Of a DNA stretch of 29,234 nt, positions 7,629 to 14,999 are shown in pieces. Made by a program: the position numbers and the translations under genes. The stretch covers positions 154,902-184,135 of the forward strand of contig FR888502.1 of the NCBI GenBank assembly GCA_000432155.1, written 5' to 3'. The notes beneath the pieces are model-generated. The model did not search any database. It was not told the DNA's origin and was given only the letters and a program-made list of their open reading frames with translations. The first letter of the stretch is position 1. Each line of letters starts with the position of its first letter. Source of the DNA: Eubacterium sp. CAG:274. Its GTDB lineage: Bacteria; Bacillota; Clostridia; Lachnospirales; CAG-274.

Positions 7629-8027
7629 GTGAATATGAAAGACTTTAATGCTGTGGTTGATACACAGCTTACCTTGTGTAAAGGCACATTGGTTAAGAAA
7701 GGAATTGAATACGCAGACGTATTTGATGAAGATGACTTACTTGTACAACCTGACGGACAGGTTACTTTGAATATAGATGCGCTAACAGATAGATTAAGAG
7801 CTTTTAAAAAGGCCGCTGTTCTTATGAATACGACACCGAAAGCGGCGTTGTTTGGTATGCTCTCAAAGCATCTTGTTTCTGTATCTGATATGTGTACAGA
7901 TGGGCAGACTTATGATATTGACCGTTGGAATGAAAAAATAACGGACAGTATTTGTTACTTAATATTGTTGAGAGCTATTGTTGAGGAGGAGCAACTTAAT
8001 GAGAAAAATAGAAACAAGGGTGCTTAA
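7629..8027 (+). CDS. MazG-like / nucleotide-modification-associated protein
   Basis: 132-residue all-helical protein resembling the nucleotide modification associated domain 1 (DUF1599) group, related to MazG-type NTP pyrophosphatases. Visible elements are KKGIEYADVFDEDDL (about 24-38), a helix with RLRAFKKAAVLM, MLSKHLVSVSDM near 78-89 and a final acidic helix (WNEKITDSICYLILLRAIV). It sits directly before thyX, dut and dCMP deaminase, so a role in the nucleotide pool is likely. The start is GTG 7629 with GAAAGGA 10 bases upstream; ATG 7635 is an alternative. Family assignment is moderate. Confidence 0.65.
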   Translation: MNMKDFNAVVDTQLTLCKGTLVKKGIEYADVFDEDDLLVQPDGQVTLNIDALTDRLRAFKKAAVLMNTTPKAALFGMLSKHLVSVSDMCTDGQTYDIDRWNEKITDSICYLILLRAIVEEEQLNEKNRNKGA

Positions 8028-8763
8028 CCCCGATGAAATTGCGAATGCTGAGAAAATGCTTGTGTGTTCTGCGAGATTGACTCAAAGAGGACATAATATT
8101 AAGAACCTTGATGATTTTATGAACTTATATGAAAAGGACTACACGAAAAGTACGGTTAAGGTTCTTGCGGCTTTACCACACTATACACTTCAGAAGCTAG
8201 GCGTTATTAATGTAGTTATTACGGGAGCTTCAAGAAGATTTTTAGCTCAGATAACAAGGCATCAGAATGAAGTTAAGTTTATGTCGGCAAGCTTGCAGTA
8301 TAGCGACTATTCAGGTAGCTCTGATTTTGTGGTACCTTATAAAATGCTTGAAGCAGGCGACGAAGTTGTAGAACTTTATAAGTTGACAAATATGTTTGCT
8401 ATGAAAGAATATACACATGTTGCCGAAATTTGTGGTAATGATAGCGCGGGATACTTAGCCCCACAGGGAATGAGAAATACGCTTATTATAAGTGCTACCC
8501 CTTTTCAGTGGAAGCATATGATACAGCAAAGAGTATGCCGCAGAAACACAGATGAGACACGCTATATAATGCTTAAAATATGGGAGCAGCTTTATAATAT
8601 TAGTCCAGCTTTATTTGCAAACGCAGGCCCATTCTGTATGAACGGTTATTGTGAGGAGGGTAAAATGAGTTGTAAGAATCCTATTAAGATGAATATAACT
8701 CCAACTGATATTTTGAAGGAAGATTTTCCGTTGCTTACTAAAGAGGAGGCACAAAAAATATGA
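7999..8763 (+). CDS. thyX: FAD-dependent thymidylate synthase (ThyX)
   Basis: 254-residue flavin-dependent thymidylate synthase converting dUMP to dTMP with methylene-tetrahydrofolate and FAD. The signature region reads ITRHQNEVKFMSASLQY (R87, H88, S96, S98, Y101); the usual RHR is RHQ. Downstream, APQGMRNTLI and QQRVCRRNTDETRYIM match the C-terminal ThyX pattern that binds dUMP phosphate and FAD. ATG 7999 has GAGGAGG about 9 bases upstream and overlaps the previous gene by 29 bases. The stop overlaps dut as ATGA. A Cys-rich segment (FCMNGYCEEGKMSCKNP, about 213-229) near the end could bind metal. Confidence 0.87.
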   Translation: MRKIETRVLNPDEIANAEKMLVCSARLTQRGHNIKNLDDFMNLYEKDYTKSTVKVLAALPHYTLQKLGVINVVITGASRRFLAQITRHQNEVKFMSASLQYSDYSGSSDFVVPYKMLEAGDEVVELYKLTNMFAMKEYTHVAEICGNDSAGYLAPQGMRNTLIISATPFQWKHMIQQRVCRRNTDETRYIMLKIWEQLYNISPALFANAGPFCMNGYCEEGKMSCKNPIKMNITPTDILKEDFPLLTKEEAQKI

Positions 8764-9173
8764 AAGTAAAAATCATTGACTACGGTATAGCAGAAAGCAG
8801 ACTACCATTTAGGGCTCATTACAATGACGCAGGAGCTGATGTATTCGCTACATCAAGCTATAACATACATCCAGGTGAAACTGTTAAGATTCCATTAGGC
8901 TTTGGCTTAGAATTACCTGATGGTTTTGCAGGTTTTATATTTCCGCGTTCCGGTTTAAGCTCAAAAGGTATTGTTTGCGAGCTTCCACCTATAGACTCAG
9001 GCTATACGGGAGAAATTCATGCAATTATCTCAAATGTAAGTAATAAAGATTATTACGTTATGACTGGCGACAGAATTGGCCAGCTTGTTATAATGCCTAT
9101 AGTGCTTGCTGAATTTGTGAAAAGCGTGGGCGACACACGAGATAATACTGCTTTTGGTGCTTCTGGGAGGTGA
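8760..9173 (+). CDS. dut: Trimeric dUTPase
   Basis: 137-residue dUTP pyrophosphatase that makes dUMP for ThyX and keeps uracil out of phage DNA. All five motifs are visible: AGADVFA (24-30), PRSGLSSKG (62-70), IDSGYTGEIHAI (78-89, with Asp79 and Tyr82), GDRIGQLV (103-110) and a C-terminal Arg/Gly motif RDNTAFGASGR (127-137). The last departs slightly from the usual GFGSTG but keeps the Phe that stacks on uracil. Length is normal. It overlaps thyX by ATGA, and its end is four bases from the next gene. Confidence 0.96.
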   Translation: MKVKIIDYGIAESRLPFRAHYNDAGADVFATSSYNIHPGETVKIPLGFGLELPDGFAGFIFPRSGLSSKGIVCELPPIDSGYTGEIHAIISNVSNKDYYVMTGDRIGQLVIMPIVLAEFVKSVGDTRDNTAFGASGR

Positions 9174-9177
9174 GTAT

Positions 9178-9591
9178 ATGCGACCAGATAAAGATACTTA
9201 TTACTTAGATATTGCAAGAGCCGTTGCTCAGAGGTCAACTTGCTTACACAAAAAGTATGGGGCTGTTATAGTCAATAATGATGAGATTATAGCCACAGGC
9301 TATAACGGTGCGCCAAGAGGTGAAGCTGATTGTTGCACCGCTGGTGTATGCTGGAGAGATACACACGAAAAGCCGATAGGCTCATTGGCGGCTATATTAC
9401 ACGGGAATAAGTACGGTACTTGCGTAGCTGTTCACGCTGAGCAAAATGCTATAATAAGTGCGTCAAGAAGGGAAATGCAAGGAGCTACCCTTTACCTTGC
9501 TTGTACCACAGACTCTATTGCTGTGGCACCTTGTAATATGTGTGACCGTATGATTAAAAATGCGGGCATAGCAAAGGTTGTTATACAGTGA
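9178..9591 (+). CDS. dCMP deaminase
   Basis: 137-residue zinc-dependent deoxycytidylate deaminase giving dUMP from dCMP. The zinc ligands and proton shuttle are clear: HAE (His86-Glu88) and PCNMC (Cys119, Cys122). GYNGAPRGEADC (41-52) is the conserved substrate-side loop of ComEB-type enzymes. The start is ATG 9178, with GGGAGGTGA just upstream overlapping the end of dut; the longer frame from GTG 9154 would run into dut coding sequence. Together with dut and thyX it forms a two-entry route to dTMP. Confidence 0.95.
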   Translation: MRPDKDTYYLDIARAVAQRSTCLHKKYGAVIVNNDEIIATGYNGAPRGEADCCTAGVCWRDTHEKPIGSLAAILHGNKYGTCVAVHAEQNAIISASRREMQGATLYLACTTDSIAVAPCNMCDRMIKNAGIAKVVIQ

Positions 9592-11981
9592 CTGCCTTAA
9601 AATATGATGGACTGGTTAACATTGCAACGGGTAGCTCAAGAAAATCAGTCAATTGGAAAAATGAAGATATATTATGGAGTGCCCTTGTTGACAAACTTCA
9701 AATTGTTACAAGGACACCCGAAAATCAAGCAGAGTATAAAACTCTTGCTAAAGCTAAAAGAGACGATATAAAAGACGTCGGAGGCTTTGTTGGTGGACGC
9801 TTAAAAGGTGGCCATCGCAAGGCTGAAGCTATAGTACAAAGGCGCTTGTTAACCCTTGATTTAGACTATGTTACACCCAAGGATAATCCTTGGGAAACTG
9901 TTGAGCTGGTTATAGGCTGTGCCGCTGTTTTATATAGTACGCATTCGCATACGCCAAGAGCTCCAAGGCTAAGGCTTGTAATTCCTTTATCAAGACAAGT
10001 GACGCCAGATGAATATACAGCAGTCGCAAGACGCGTAGCAAGCGACATTGGTATTGATATGTGCGATGATACAACCTATGAACCTCACAGATTAATGTAT
10101 TGGCCGAGTGCTTCACTTGATGCCGAATATATTTACGAGGTCTCTGATGGTCCGTGGCTTGATGTTGATGAGCAGCTTAGCCGTTATCATGATTGGCGAG
10201 ACCCTTCAGAGTGGCCGGTGTCAAGCAGAAAACAGGATATAATACAAAGGCTATCTAAGAAGCAAGAAGACCCAACTGAGAAGAAAGGTATTGTGGGGGC
10301 CTTTTGCCGTGTGTATTCTATCGAAGACGCAATAGAAAACTTTTTGCCTGAGGTATACGTCAAGTGCGGTGAAGACAGATATACGTATACAGGAGGGTCT
10401 ACAGTGGGTGGCCTTGTCATATATGAAAATGGTAAATTCGCCTTTTCACACCATGGTACAGACCCCATAGGAGGTAAGCTTTGTAATGCTTTTGACTTAG
10501 TTCGCTTGCATACCTTCGGTGATATGGATATGGATATATTACCCGGCACGCCAGTTAATCGTATGCCATCATATAAAGCGATGTCAGATATGGCAATTGC
10601 CGATGTAGCAGTAAGAAACGATTTAGCACTTACTAAACTGAAAGAATTATCGGAGCAGTGGGACGAGTCTGAAGATGCTGATACAGATTGGCTTAGTAAA
10701 ATGACGATGAATTCAAAAGGTGACTTTGCTGCAACCATTGACAATGCGTATCTAATTATGCTAAATGACCCTAACCTTAAGGGTAAGTATTATTATGATG
10801 CTTTTAAGGAGCGACCTATTGTCTGCGGAGATTTGCCGTGGGAAAAGTTCGCAATGAGAACAAGTGACTGCTGGGGGGACTCAGACGACTCGGGCTTAAG
10901 AAGACACTTAGAGCAAACTTATAAAATAGTAAGTAATGTAAAAGTAAGAGATGCTGTTGAGCTTGCCATGCTGTCTTGTAAGAGACATCCAGTCAAAGAA
11001 TACCTTGAGAGCCTTAAATGGGACGGGCTAAACAGGCTAGATACTTTATTTATTGACTACCTTGACGCAGAGGATAACGAGTATATAAGAGAAGTTACTC
11101 GTAAATCTTTAATCGGTGCAGTAGCAAGAATATATTCACCTGGCTGCAAGCATGACCACATACTTGTATTAGTGGGCCCTCAGGGTTGCAGAAAATCAAC
11201 TACTCTTGCAAAACTTGGTAAATCTTGGTTTTCCGATTCACTTTATACTGTAACGGGTAAAGATGCCTATGAGCAGTTGCAAGGGCATTGGATAATTGAG
11301 ATGGGAGAAATGGCTGCTACACGCAAAGCTGAGCTTGAACAGATTAAGCAGTTTACATCTAAACAGACCGACAGCTTTCGAGCAGCATACGCGCGCCGAA
11401 CTCAGGAGCACCCTAGGCAGTGTGCCTTTTTTGGCACAACTAATGATGCTGAATTTTTAAGAGACCCAACTGGCGGCAGACGTTTCTGGCCAGTGGTTGT
11501 TACAGAGAAAGGAAAGCAACTTGGCAGTGCTTTAACGGAAGAAATTGTAGACCAAATTTGGGCTGAGGCCGTTATAAGGTATAAAGCTGGTGAGATATGG
11601 TACCTCAGTGAAAAAGTTGAGGCTATGGCTCGCAGGGTACAGGAAGAGCATACAGAAATGAATGGCAAGCAAGGGCTTGTAGAGAATTTCTTAAATATGT
11701 TATTGCCTAAAAATTGGGATACTATGGAACTTGATAAAAGGCTGTTGTTTTTGAGTGGTGGCTTCGGAGAAATGGAAGAAGGTACCGAAGTGAGGACCCG
11801 CGTATGCGCTATAGAAATATGGCAAGAACTTTTTAGAGGTGACCCAAAAGGATTTACTCCAATGCAGGCGCGAGAGATAAACAACATACTTAGGCAAGTA
11901 CCTGGTTGGAAAATTTACAGTTCTGTTAATTGTGGTATTTATGGTAGGCAACGAGCCTTTGTACGAGATAAATTTTCTTAA
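9588..11981 (+). CDS. Primase-helicase of the VapE (VirE) type
   Basis: 797-residue fusion of an N-terminal archaeo-eukaryotic primase-like domain with a C-terminal VirE-family helicase ATPase. The primase part has LLTLDLDYVT (acidic DLD, about 87-96), a PRLRLVIPLSR strand and EPHRLMYWPS near 165. The helicase has Walker A GPQGCRKST (530-538, Lys536), an IIEMGEM Walker B near 568 and the family GGRRFWPV near 625. It is likely the replicative primase and helicase, possibly the initiator, since a repeat-rich region follows it. The start is GTG 9588, overlapping the previous stop (GTGA), with AAAGG 10 bases upstream. Confidence 0.92.
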   Translation: MTALKYDGLVNIATGSSRKSVNWKNEDILWSALVDKLQIVTRTPENQAEYKTLAKAKRDDIKDVGGFVGGRLKGGHRKAEAIVQRRLLTLDLDYVTPKDNPWETVELVIGCAAVLYSTHSHTPRAPRLRLVIPLSRQVTPDEYTAVARRVASDIGIDMCDDTTYEPHRLMYWPSASLDAEYIYEVSDGPWLDVDEQLSRYHDWRDPSEWPVSSRKQDIIQRLSKKQEDPTEKKGIVGAFCRVYSIEDAIENFLPEVYVKCGEDRYTYTGGSTVGGLVIYENGKFAFSHHGTDPIGGKLCNAFDLVRLHTFGDMDMDILPGTPVNRMPSYKAMSDMAIADVAVRNDLALTKLKELSEQWDESEDADTDWLSKMTMNSKGDFAATIDNAYLIMLNDPNLKGKYYYDAFKERPIVCGDLPWEKFAMRTSDCWGDSDDSGLRRHLEQTYKIVSNVKVRDAVELAMLSCKRHPVKEYLESLKWDGLNRLDTLFIDYLDAEDNEYIREVTRKSLIGAVARIYSPGCKHDHILVLVGPQGCRKSTTLAKLGKSWFSDSLYTVTGKDAYEQLQGHWIIEMGEMAATRKAELEQIKQFTSKQTDSFRAAYARRTQEHPRQCAFFGTTNDAEFLRDPTGGRRFWPVVVTEKGKQLGSALTEEIVDQIWAEAVIRYKAGEIWYLSEKVEAMARRVQEEHTEMNGKQGLVENFLNMLLPKNWDTMELDKRLLFLSGGFGEMEEGTEVRTRVCAIEIWQELFRGDPKGFTPMQAREINNILRQVPGWKIYSSVNCGIYGRQRAFVRDKFS

Positions 11982-12286
11982 GATTTTATTGTCAGCAGTT
12001 TTGTCAGCAAATCAAATTTTCTGCTGTAACTGCTGATTTAAGCGTCAGCAGAGTCAGCAGATAAAAATGACTTGCTGACGCTTCAGCTGATAGTTCTAGG
12101 TCAGTGTATAGAAGGCTTAGAAAAGATTATCAGCAGTTACAGCAGCTTTTTATATATAAGTTTTAAAAATAAAAATAGAGAATTAAATACAATATAAATG
12201 CTTAATATTTATTCTCTAATCTTAATTTTAAAAGTTTATAGGTTTTTACTGCTGTAACTGCTGACGACTGAAAAAAGGAGATAAAT
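11982..12286. other. Candidate phage replication origin: iteron-like repeats and AT-rich stretch
   Basis: 305 bases without a gene. CTGCTGTAACTGCTGA occurs exactly at 12021-12036 and 12249-12264, and inverted at 12130-12145. Shorter copies of the TCAGCA/TGCTGA core lie at 11991-11998, 12003-12010, 12044-12051, 12053-12060, 12072-12079 and 12083-12090. An exact 11-base inverted repeat pairs 12040-12050 with 12073-12083. Between the second and third long copies, 12146-12248 is nearly all A/T (about 13% GC by hand count), with an 8-base inverted repeat (12176-12183 / 12211-12218). Repeats plus an easily melted segment beside the primase-helicase are the usual design of an origin. The last copy ends 7 bases before the RBS of the next gene. 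Confidence 0.6.
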
Positions 12287-12568
12287 ATGCTTGAAAGTAC
12301 ATTAGAGCAAGCAGTGAGAAAATACATCAAGTCTTTAGGTGGTCAAGCTTTTAAATGGGTAAGTCCGGGTGAAACAGGTGTTCCAGATAGGATTTGTATT
12401 TTACCTGGTGGAAAAGTGATATTTATTGAACTGAAAAGGCCTGGTAGAAAAAATGGCTTGAGTGAGAGGCAGAAGAAAATTGCGAGAGTGTTAGAAGCAC
12501 TCGACTGTAAAGTGTGGTGTATCAATAGTATGGAAGATTTGAAAGCGAGAATAGAAAATGAAATTTGA
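12287..12568 (+). CDS. VRR-NUC domain nuclease
   Basis: 93-residue minimal VRR-NUC protein, a PD-(D/E)XK nuclease family found in phages and fused to FAN1. Catalytic pattern: Glu7 in the first helix, PDRICI (Asp34), then IFIELKRPG (Glu48-x-Lys50). A QKKIARVLEAL helix and KVWCINSMED close the fold. Stand-alone VRR-NUC proteins of this size can act on Holliday junctions or flaps, consistent with a late step of replication or with packaging. Strong AAAAGGAG before ATG 12287; the 3' end overlaps the SNF2 gene by 11 bases. Confidence 0.93.
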   Translation: MLESTLEQAVRKYIKSLGGQAFKWVSPGETGVPDRICILPGGKVIFIELKRPGRKNGLSERQKKIARVLEALDCKVWCINSMEDLKARIENEI

Positions 12569-13916
12569 AGCTAAGTATTACCAGCAATATTGTATTGACA
12601 AAATAATAGAACAACCTGAACTTGGTTTATTGTTGGATATGGGTATGGGAAAGACAGCTATAACTCTTACAGCGATAGAGCGTTTAGTCTATGATTATTT
12701 TTCGGTGAGAAAGGTTTTAGTCATTGCGCCACTTAAACCTGCAATAGAGACTTGGCCGGCTGAAGTAGAAAAGTGGGACCATCTGAAACACATTACAATT
12801 TCTTTGGTGCTTGGCAATAAAGAGAGCCGCCTTAATGCACTTGATAAAGACGCCGAACTATATATTGTAAATCGCGAGAACGTTCAATGGCTTGTAGAAC
12901 ACTATAAAAAGAAATGGCCTTTTGATATGGTTGTTATTGATGAGTTGTCGAGCTTTAAATCCAGCAAAGCCCAGAGGTTTAAAGCCTTAAAAAAGGTAAG
13001 ACCTTATATTAGAAGGATTGTAGGACTTACTGGAACGCCTTCGCCTAACGGCTTACTGGATTTATGGTCTCAGATGTATTTGCTTGACGGTGGAGAAACG
13101 CTCGGCAAAACGATAACAAGTTATAGAGAAAAATGGTTTGTACCAGACAAAAGGAATGCGACAACAATATTTTCTTGGAAGACTAAAGACGGTGCAGAAG
13201 AGGAAATTTATCAAAAGCTTGGTCATTTATGTATAAGTATGAAAACAGCGGATTTTTTACAGCTTCCAGAGCGCCTTGATATTAGGCATGAGATAGAAAC
13301 CTCAAAGGCTACTATGGACTTATACAAAAAATTAGAGAGAGATATGATTTTACCTTACGCAGACGGAGATATTGACGCGGGCTCAGCCGCTATATTGGTA
13401 AACAAGCTGTTACAGGTAGCAGGAGGAGCAGCTTATGACGAAAACGGAAATACTAAGCTTTTACATAATGAAAAGCTTGACGCTTTAGATGTTTTAATTG
13501 AAGAAGCTAATGGACAACCAGTTTTATTGTTTTATTCTTATAAACACGAACGCGACAGAATACTGGAGAGGCATCCAGAGGCTGTTGATGTTAAAAAAGA
13601 TATGGCAGTTAAAGAGTGGAATGCAGGAAACATACCTTTGCTGTTAGCGCACCCAGCAAGTGCTGGACACGGTTTAAATTTACAGTTCGGCGGACATATT
13701 GTGATTTGGTATGGGTTACCTTGTAGCTTAGAGCTTTATCAGCAGGCAAATAAGCGAGTTCATCGTATGGGGCAGAAGGAGACTGTCTTGATACATCATT
13801 TACTTATGAAGAATACGGCTGATATGTGGGTATTCGACCAAGTATTAACGGAAAAGGATAAAAGGCAGAATGCTTTGCTTGAAGCATTAAAAGCAAGAAT
13901 AAAGGAGGTAGTGTAG
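12558..13916 (+). CDS. SNF2-like DEAD/DEAH-box helicase
   Basis: 452-residue superfamily 2 ATPase. Motifs: Q-like YYQQYCIDKI near residue 7, Walker A DMGMGKT (27-33), motif Ia VLVIAPLKP (53-61), motif II DELS (128-131), motif III GLTGTPSPN (156-164) and motif VI QQANKRVHRMGQ (about 394-405). The short lobes and SNF2-like motif VI (RVHRMGQ) are typical of phage SNF2 proteins that follow VRR-NUC genes. It may remodel or translocate on duplex DNA in replication or recombination. It overlaps the previous gene by 11 bases without a strong RBS, so it is probably translationally coupled. Confidence 0.93.
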   Translation: MKFEAKYYQQYCIDKIIEQPELGLLLDMGMGKTAITLTAIERLVYDYFSVRKVLVIAPLKPAIETWPAEVEKWDHLKHITISLVLGNKESRLNALDKDAELYIVNRENVQWLVEHYKKKWPFDMVVIDELSSFKSSKAQRFKALKKVRPYIRRIVGLTGTPSPNGLLDLWSQMYLLDGGETLGKTITSYREKWFVPDKRNATTIFSWKTKDGAEEEIYQKLGHLCISMKTADFLQLPERLDIRHEIETSKATMDLYKKLERDMILPYADGDIDAGSAAILVNKLLQVAGGAAYDENGNTKLLHNEKLDALDVLIEEANGQPVLLFYSYKHERDRILERHPEAVDVKKDMAVKEWNAGNIPLLLAHPASAGHGLNLQFGGHIVIWYGLPCSLELYQQANKRVHRMGQKETVLIHHLLMKNTADMWVFDQVLTEKDKRQNALLEALKARIKEVV

Positions 13917-14377
13917 TGACATTAGAACAGTTAACAGAACTGACAGAAGACCCAAAGAACTTTCTTAATAGATGTAAGCACTATGAGCAGCGTATTAAGT
14001 TGAAACAGAAACAAATTCAGCATTATAGAGATTTGGAGTATTCTGTTACAGCAACAATAAAAGAAGCATCTGCATATACAAGGACAGTATCAAGTAAAAT
14101 CGAAAATTGTTCTACTGCAATTATAGTTATGGAGGAAGATATACAAAAAGAAATTGAGCAAATAAAAAGAGATAGACTTCTGATTCAAGAAGCTATTAAC
14201 TTGCTTGATAATGAAGACTTACGACAGATTTTGGAAGCACGATATATATATGAAATGAAGTGGGAAGAAATTGCATTACTATTAGAGCACTCTTATCGAT
14301 GGACACTTAGGCTTCATGGTAAAGCACTTAAAAATATTTCTCAAAAAGCGAAAGAAGCCATTTTAAGCCACATATGA
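13916..14377 (+). CDS. Sigma-like late regulator (DUF1492/ArpU-like)
   Basis: 153-residue protein with a long coiled coil (about 10-110) and a C-terminal sigma-70 region 4-like HTH. The latter runs from LRQILEARYIYEMKWEEIA to LEHSYRWTLRLHGKALKNI. Proteins of this plan, last in the early block and just before the terminase genes, act as late-gene transcription activators in several Firmicutes phages. The start is GTG 13916, overlapping the SNF2 stop by one base, with AAAGGAGG about 8 bases upstream. Its likely target is the promoter at 14382 or another late promoter; that is inferred. Confidence 0.82.
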   Translation: MTLEQLTELTEDPKNFLNRCKHYEQRIKLKQKQIQHYRDLEYSVTATIKEASAYTRTVSSKIENCSTAIIVMEEDIQKEIEQIKRDRLLIQEAINLLDNEDLRQILEARYIYEMKWEEIALLLEHSYRWTLRLHGKALKNISQKAKEAILSHI

Positions 14378-14381
14378 CTTA

Positions 14382-14390
14382 TGATATAAT
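14382..14390 (+). promoter_or_regulatory. Extended -10 promoter
   Basis: TGATATAAT at 14382-14390 is a perfect extended -10 (TGn plus TATAAT), starting 5 bases after the stop of the sigma-like gene. The region 17-18 bases upstream has only a weak -35 (TTTAAG/TTTTAA), as allowed for an extended -10 or for an activated late promoter. Transcription should start near 14397, four bases before the first stem of the RNA element. Confidence 0.65.
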
Positions 14391-14396
14391 ATAAAA

Positions 14397-14518
14397 TGTT
14401 AAAAGACTAAACGAGACGGCCTGCAATATAGTTGGCTATGATATATATTTAATATCACTACCTATTGTAGGTTATATAAATTAAATCCCTATATACTTCT
14501 TGTTTAGTCTTTTTTTTT
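14397..14518 (+). ncRNA. Compact structured RNA with its own promoter and terminator
   Basis: The ends pair in a 16-base stem: AAAAGACTAAACGAGA (14401-14416) with TCTTGTTTAGTCTTTT (14498-14513), one G-U. A run of T (14510-14518) follows, so the stem doubles as an intrinsic terminator. Inside, 14420-14428 pairs with 14463-14471 (9 pairs, one G-U), capped by TGATAT/ATATCA (14439-14444 / 14452-14457). TATATA (14473-14478) can pair with 14490-14495, giving a three-way junction. Loop bases 14447-14451 and 14482-14486 are complementary (ATTTA/TAAAT). It lies between the late regulator and terS with no open frame. It may be a small RNA, an attenuator or a packaging-related element; no known class recognised. 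Confidence 0.6.
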
Positions 14519-14546
14519 ATGTTTAATAAGAAAGGCAGGTGATTCT

Positions 14547-14999
14547 ATGACGCCAAAAGAAAAGAAATTTGCAGATGAATGGCTTATAGATTGCAATGGT
14601 ACTCGAGCATATATGGCCGCGTATCCTAATGTTAAAAATAATAAATCTGCGGGTGTTTTAGCAAACAAGCTTTTAGCAAAGGCTAGCGTTAGACAATATG
14701 TTGATGGAAAACTGGCCGAGCTTAGCTCAAAAAAGATAGCAAGTGCAGAAGAGGTTATGGAATACCTGACTAGTGTATTACGAGGTGTGTCTTCCGCTGA
14801 AGTAATCGTTGTTGAGGGTATAGGCGATGGATATTCCGAGGCGAGAGCTGTGCAGAAAAAGCCAGATGAAAAAGAGAAACTTAAAGCGGCGGAGTTACTT
14901 GGTAAGAGATACGGCTTGTTTACAGATAAGCTTGAAGTTGACGGGAACGCTAAAGTTGTGATAACAGATGATATACCAAAGGATGATGCAAATGGCTAG
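14547..14999 (+). CDS. terS: Terminase small subunit
   Basis: 150-residue Terminase_2 family protein that recognises phage DNA and loads TerL. The N-terminal helical DNA-binding domain has the usual start TPKEKKFADEWLIDCNGTRA and SAGVLANKLLAKASVRQYV. The middle (SAEEVMEYLTSVLRG) oligomerises in homologues. KLKAAELLGKRYGLFTDKLE is the conserved C-terminal segment before the TerL-binding tail. AGGTGA lies 5 bases before ATG 14547. No HNH endonuclease precedes it, which slightly favours headful (pac) packaging over cohesive ends. Confidence 0.94.
   Translation: MTPKEKKFADEWLIDCNGTRAYMAAYPNVKNNKSAGVLANKLLAKASVRQYVDGKLAELSSKKIASAEEVMEYLTSVLRGVSSAEVIVVEGIGDGYSEARAVQKKPDEKEKLKAAELLGKRYGLFTDKLEVDGNAKVVITDDIPKDDANG

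Noticed and set aside
10187..10744. 185-codon minus-strand open frame
   Set aside because: Antisense to the VapE gene, whose motifs are intact on both sides; Ser-rich product without features.
11402..11887. 161-codon minus-strand open frame
   Set aside because: Antisense to the helicase part of VapE, including the FWPV motif; no RBS.
11991..12265. CRISPR-like array of TCAGCAG repeats
   Set aside because: Repeats are only 8-16 bases, in both orientations, with irregular spacing and no cas genes. Iteron-like origin repeats explain them better.
14397..14518. tRNA or tRNA-like gene
   Set aside because: A cloverleaf-like layout is present, but there is no T-loop GTTCRA motif, no CCA end and no 7-base acceptor pattern; the closing stem is 16 pairs and ends in a T run.
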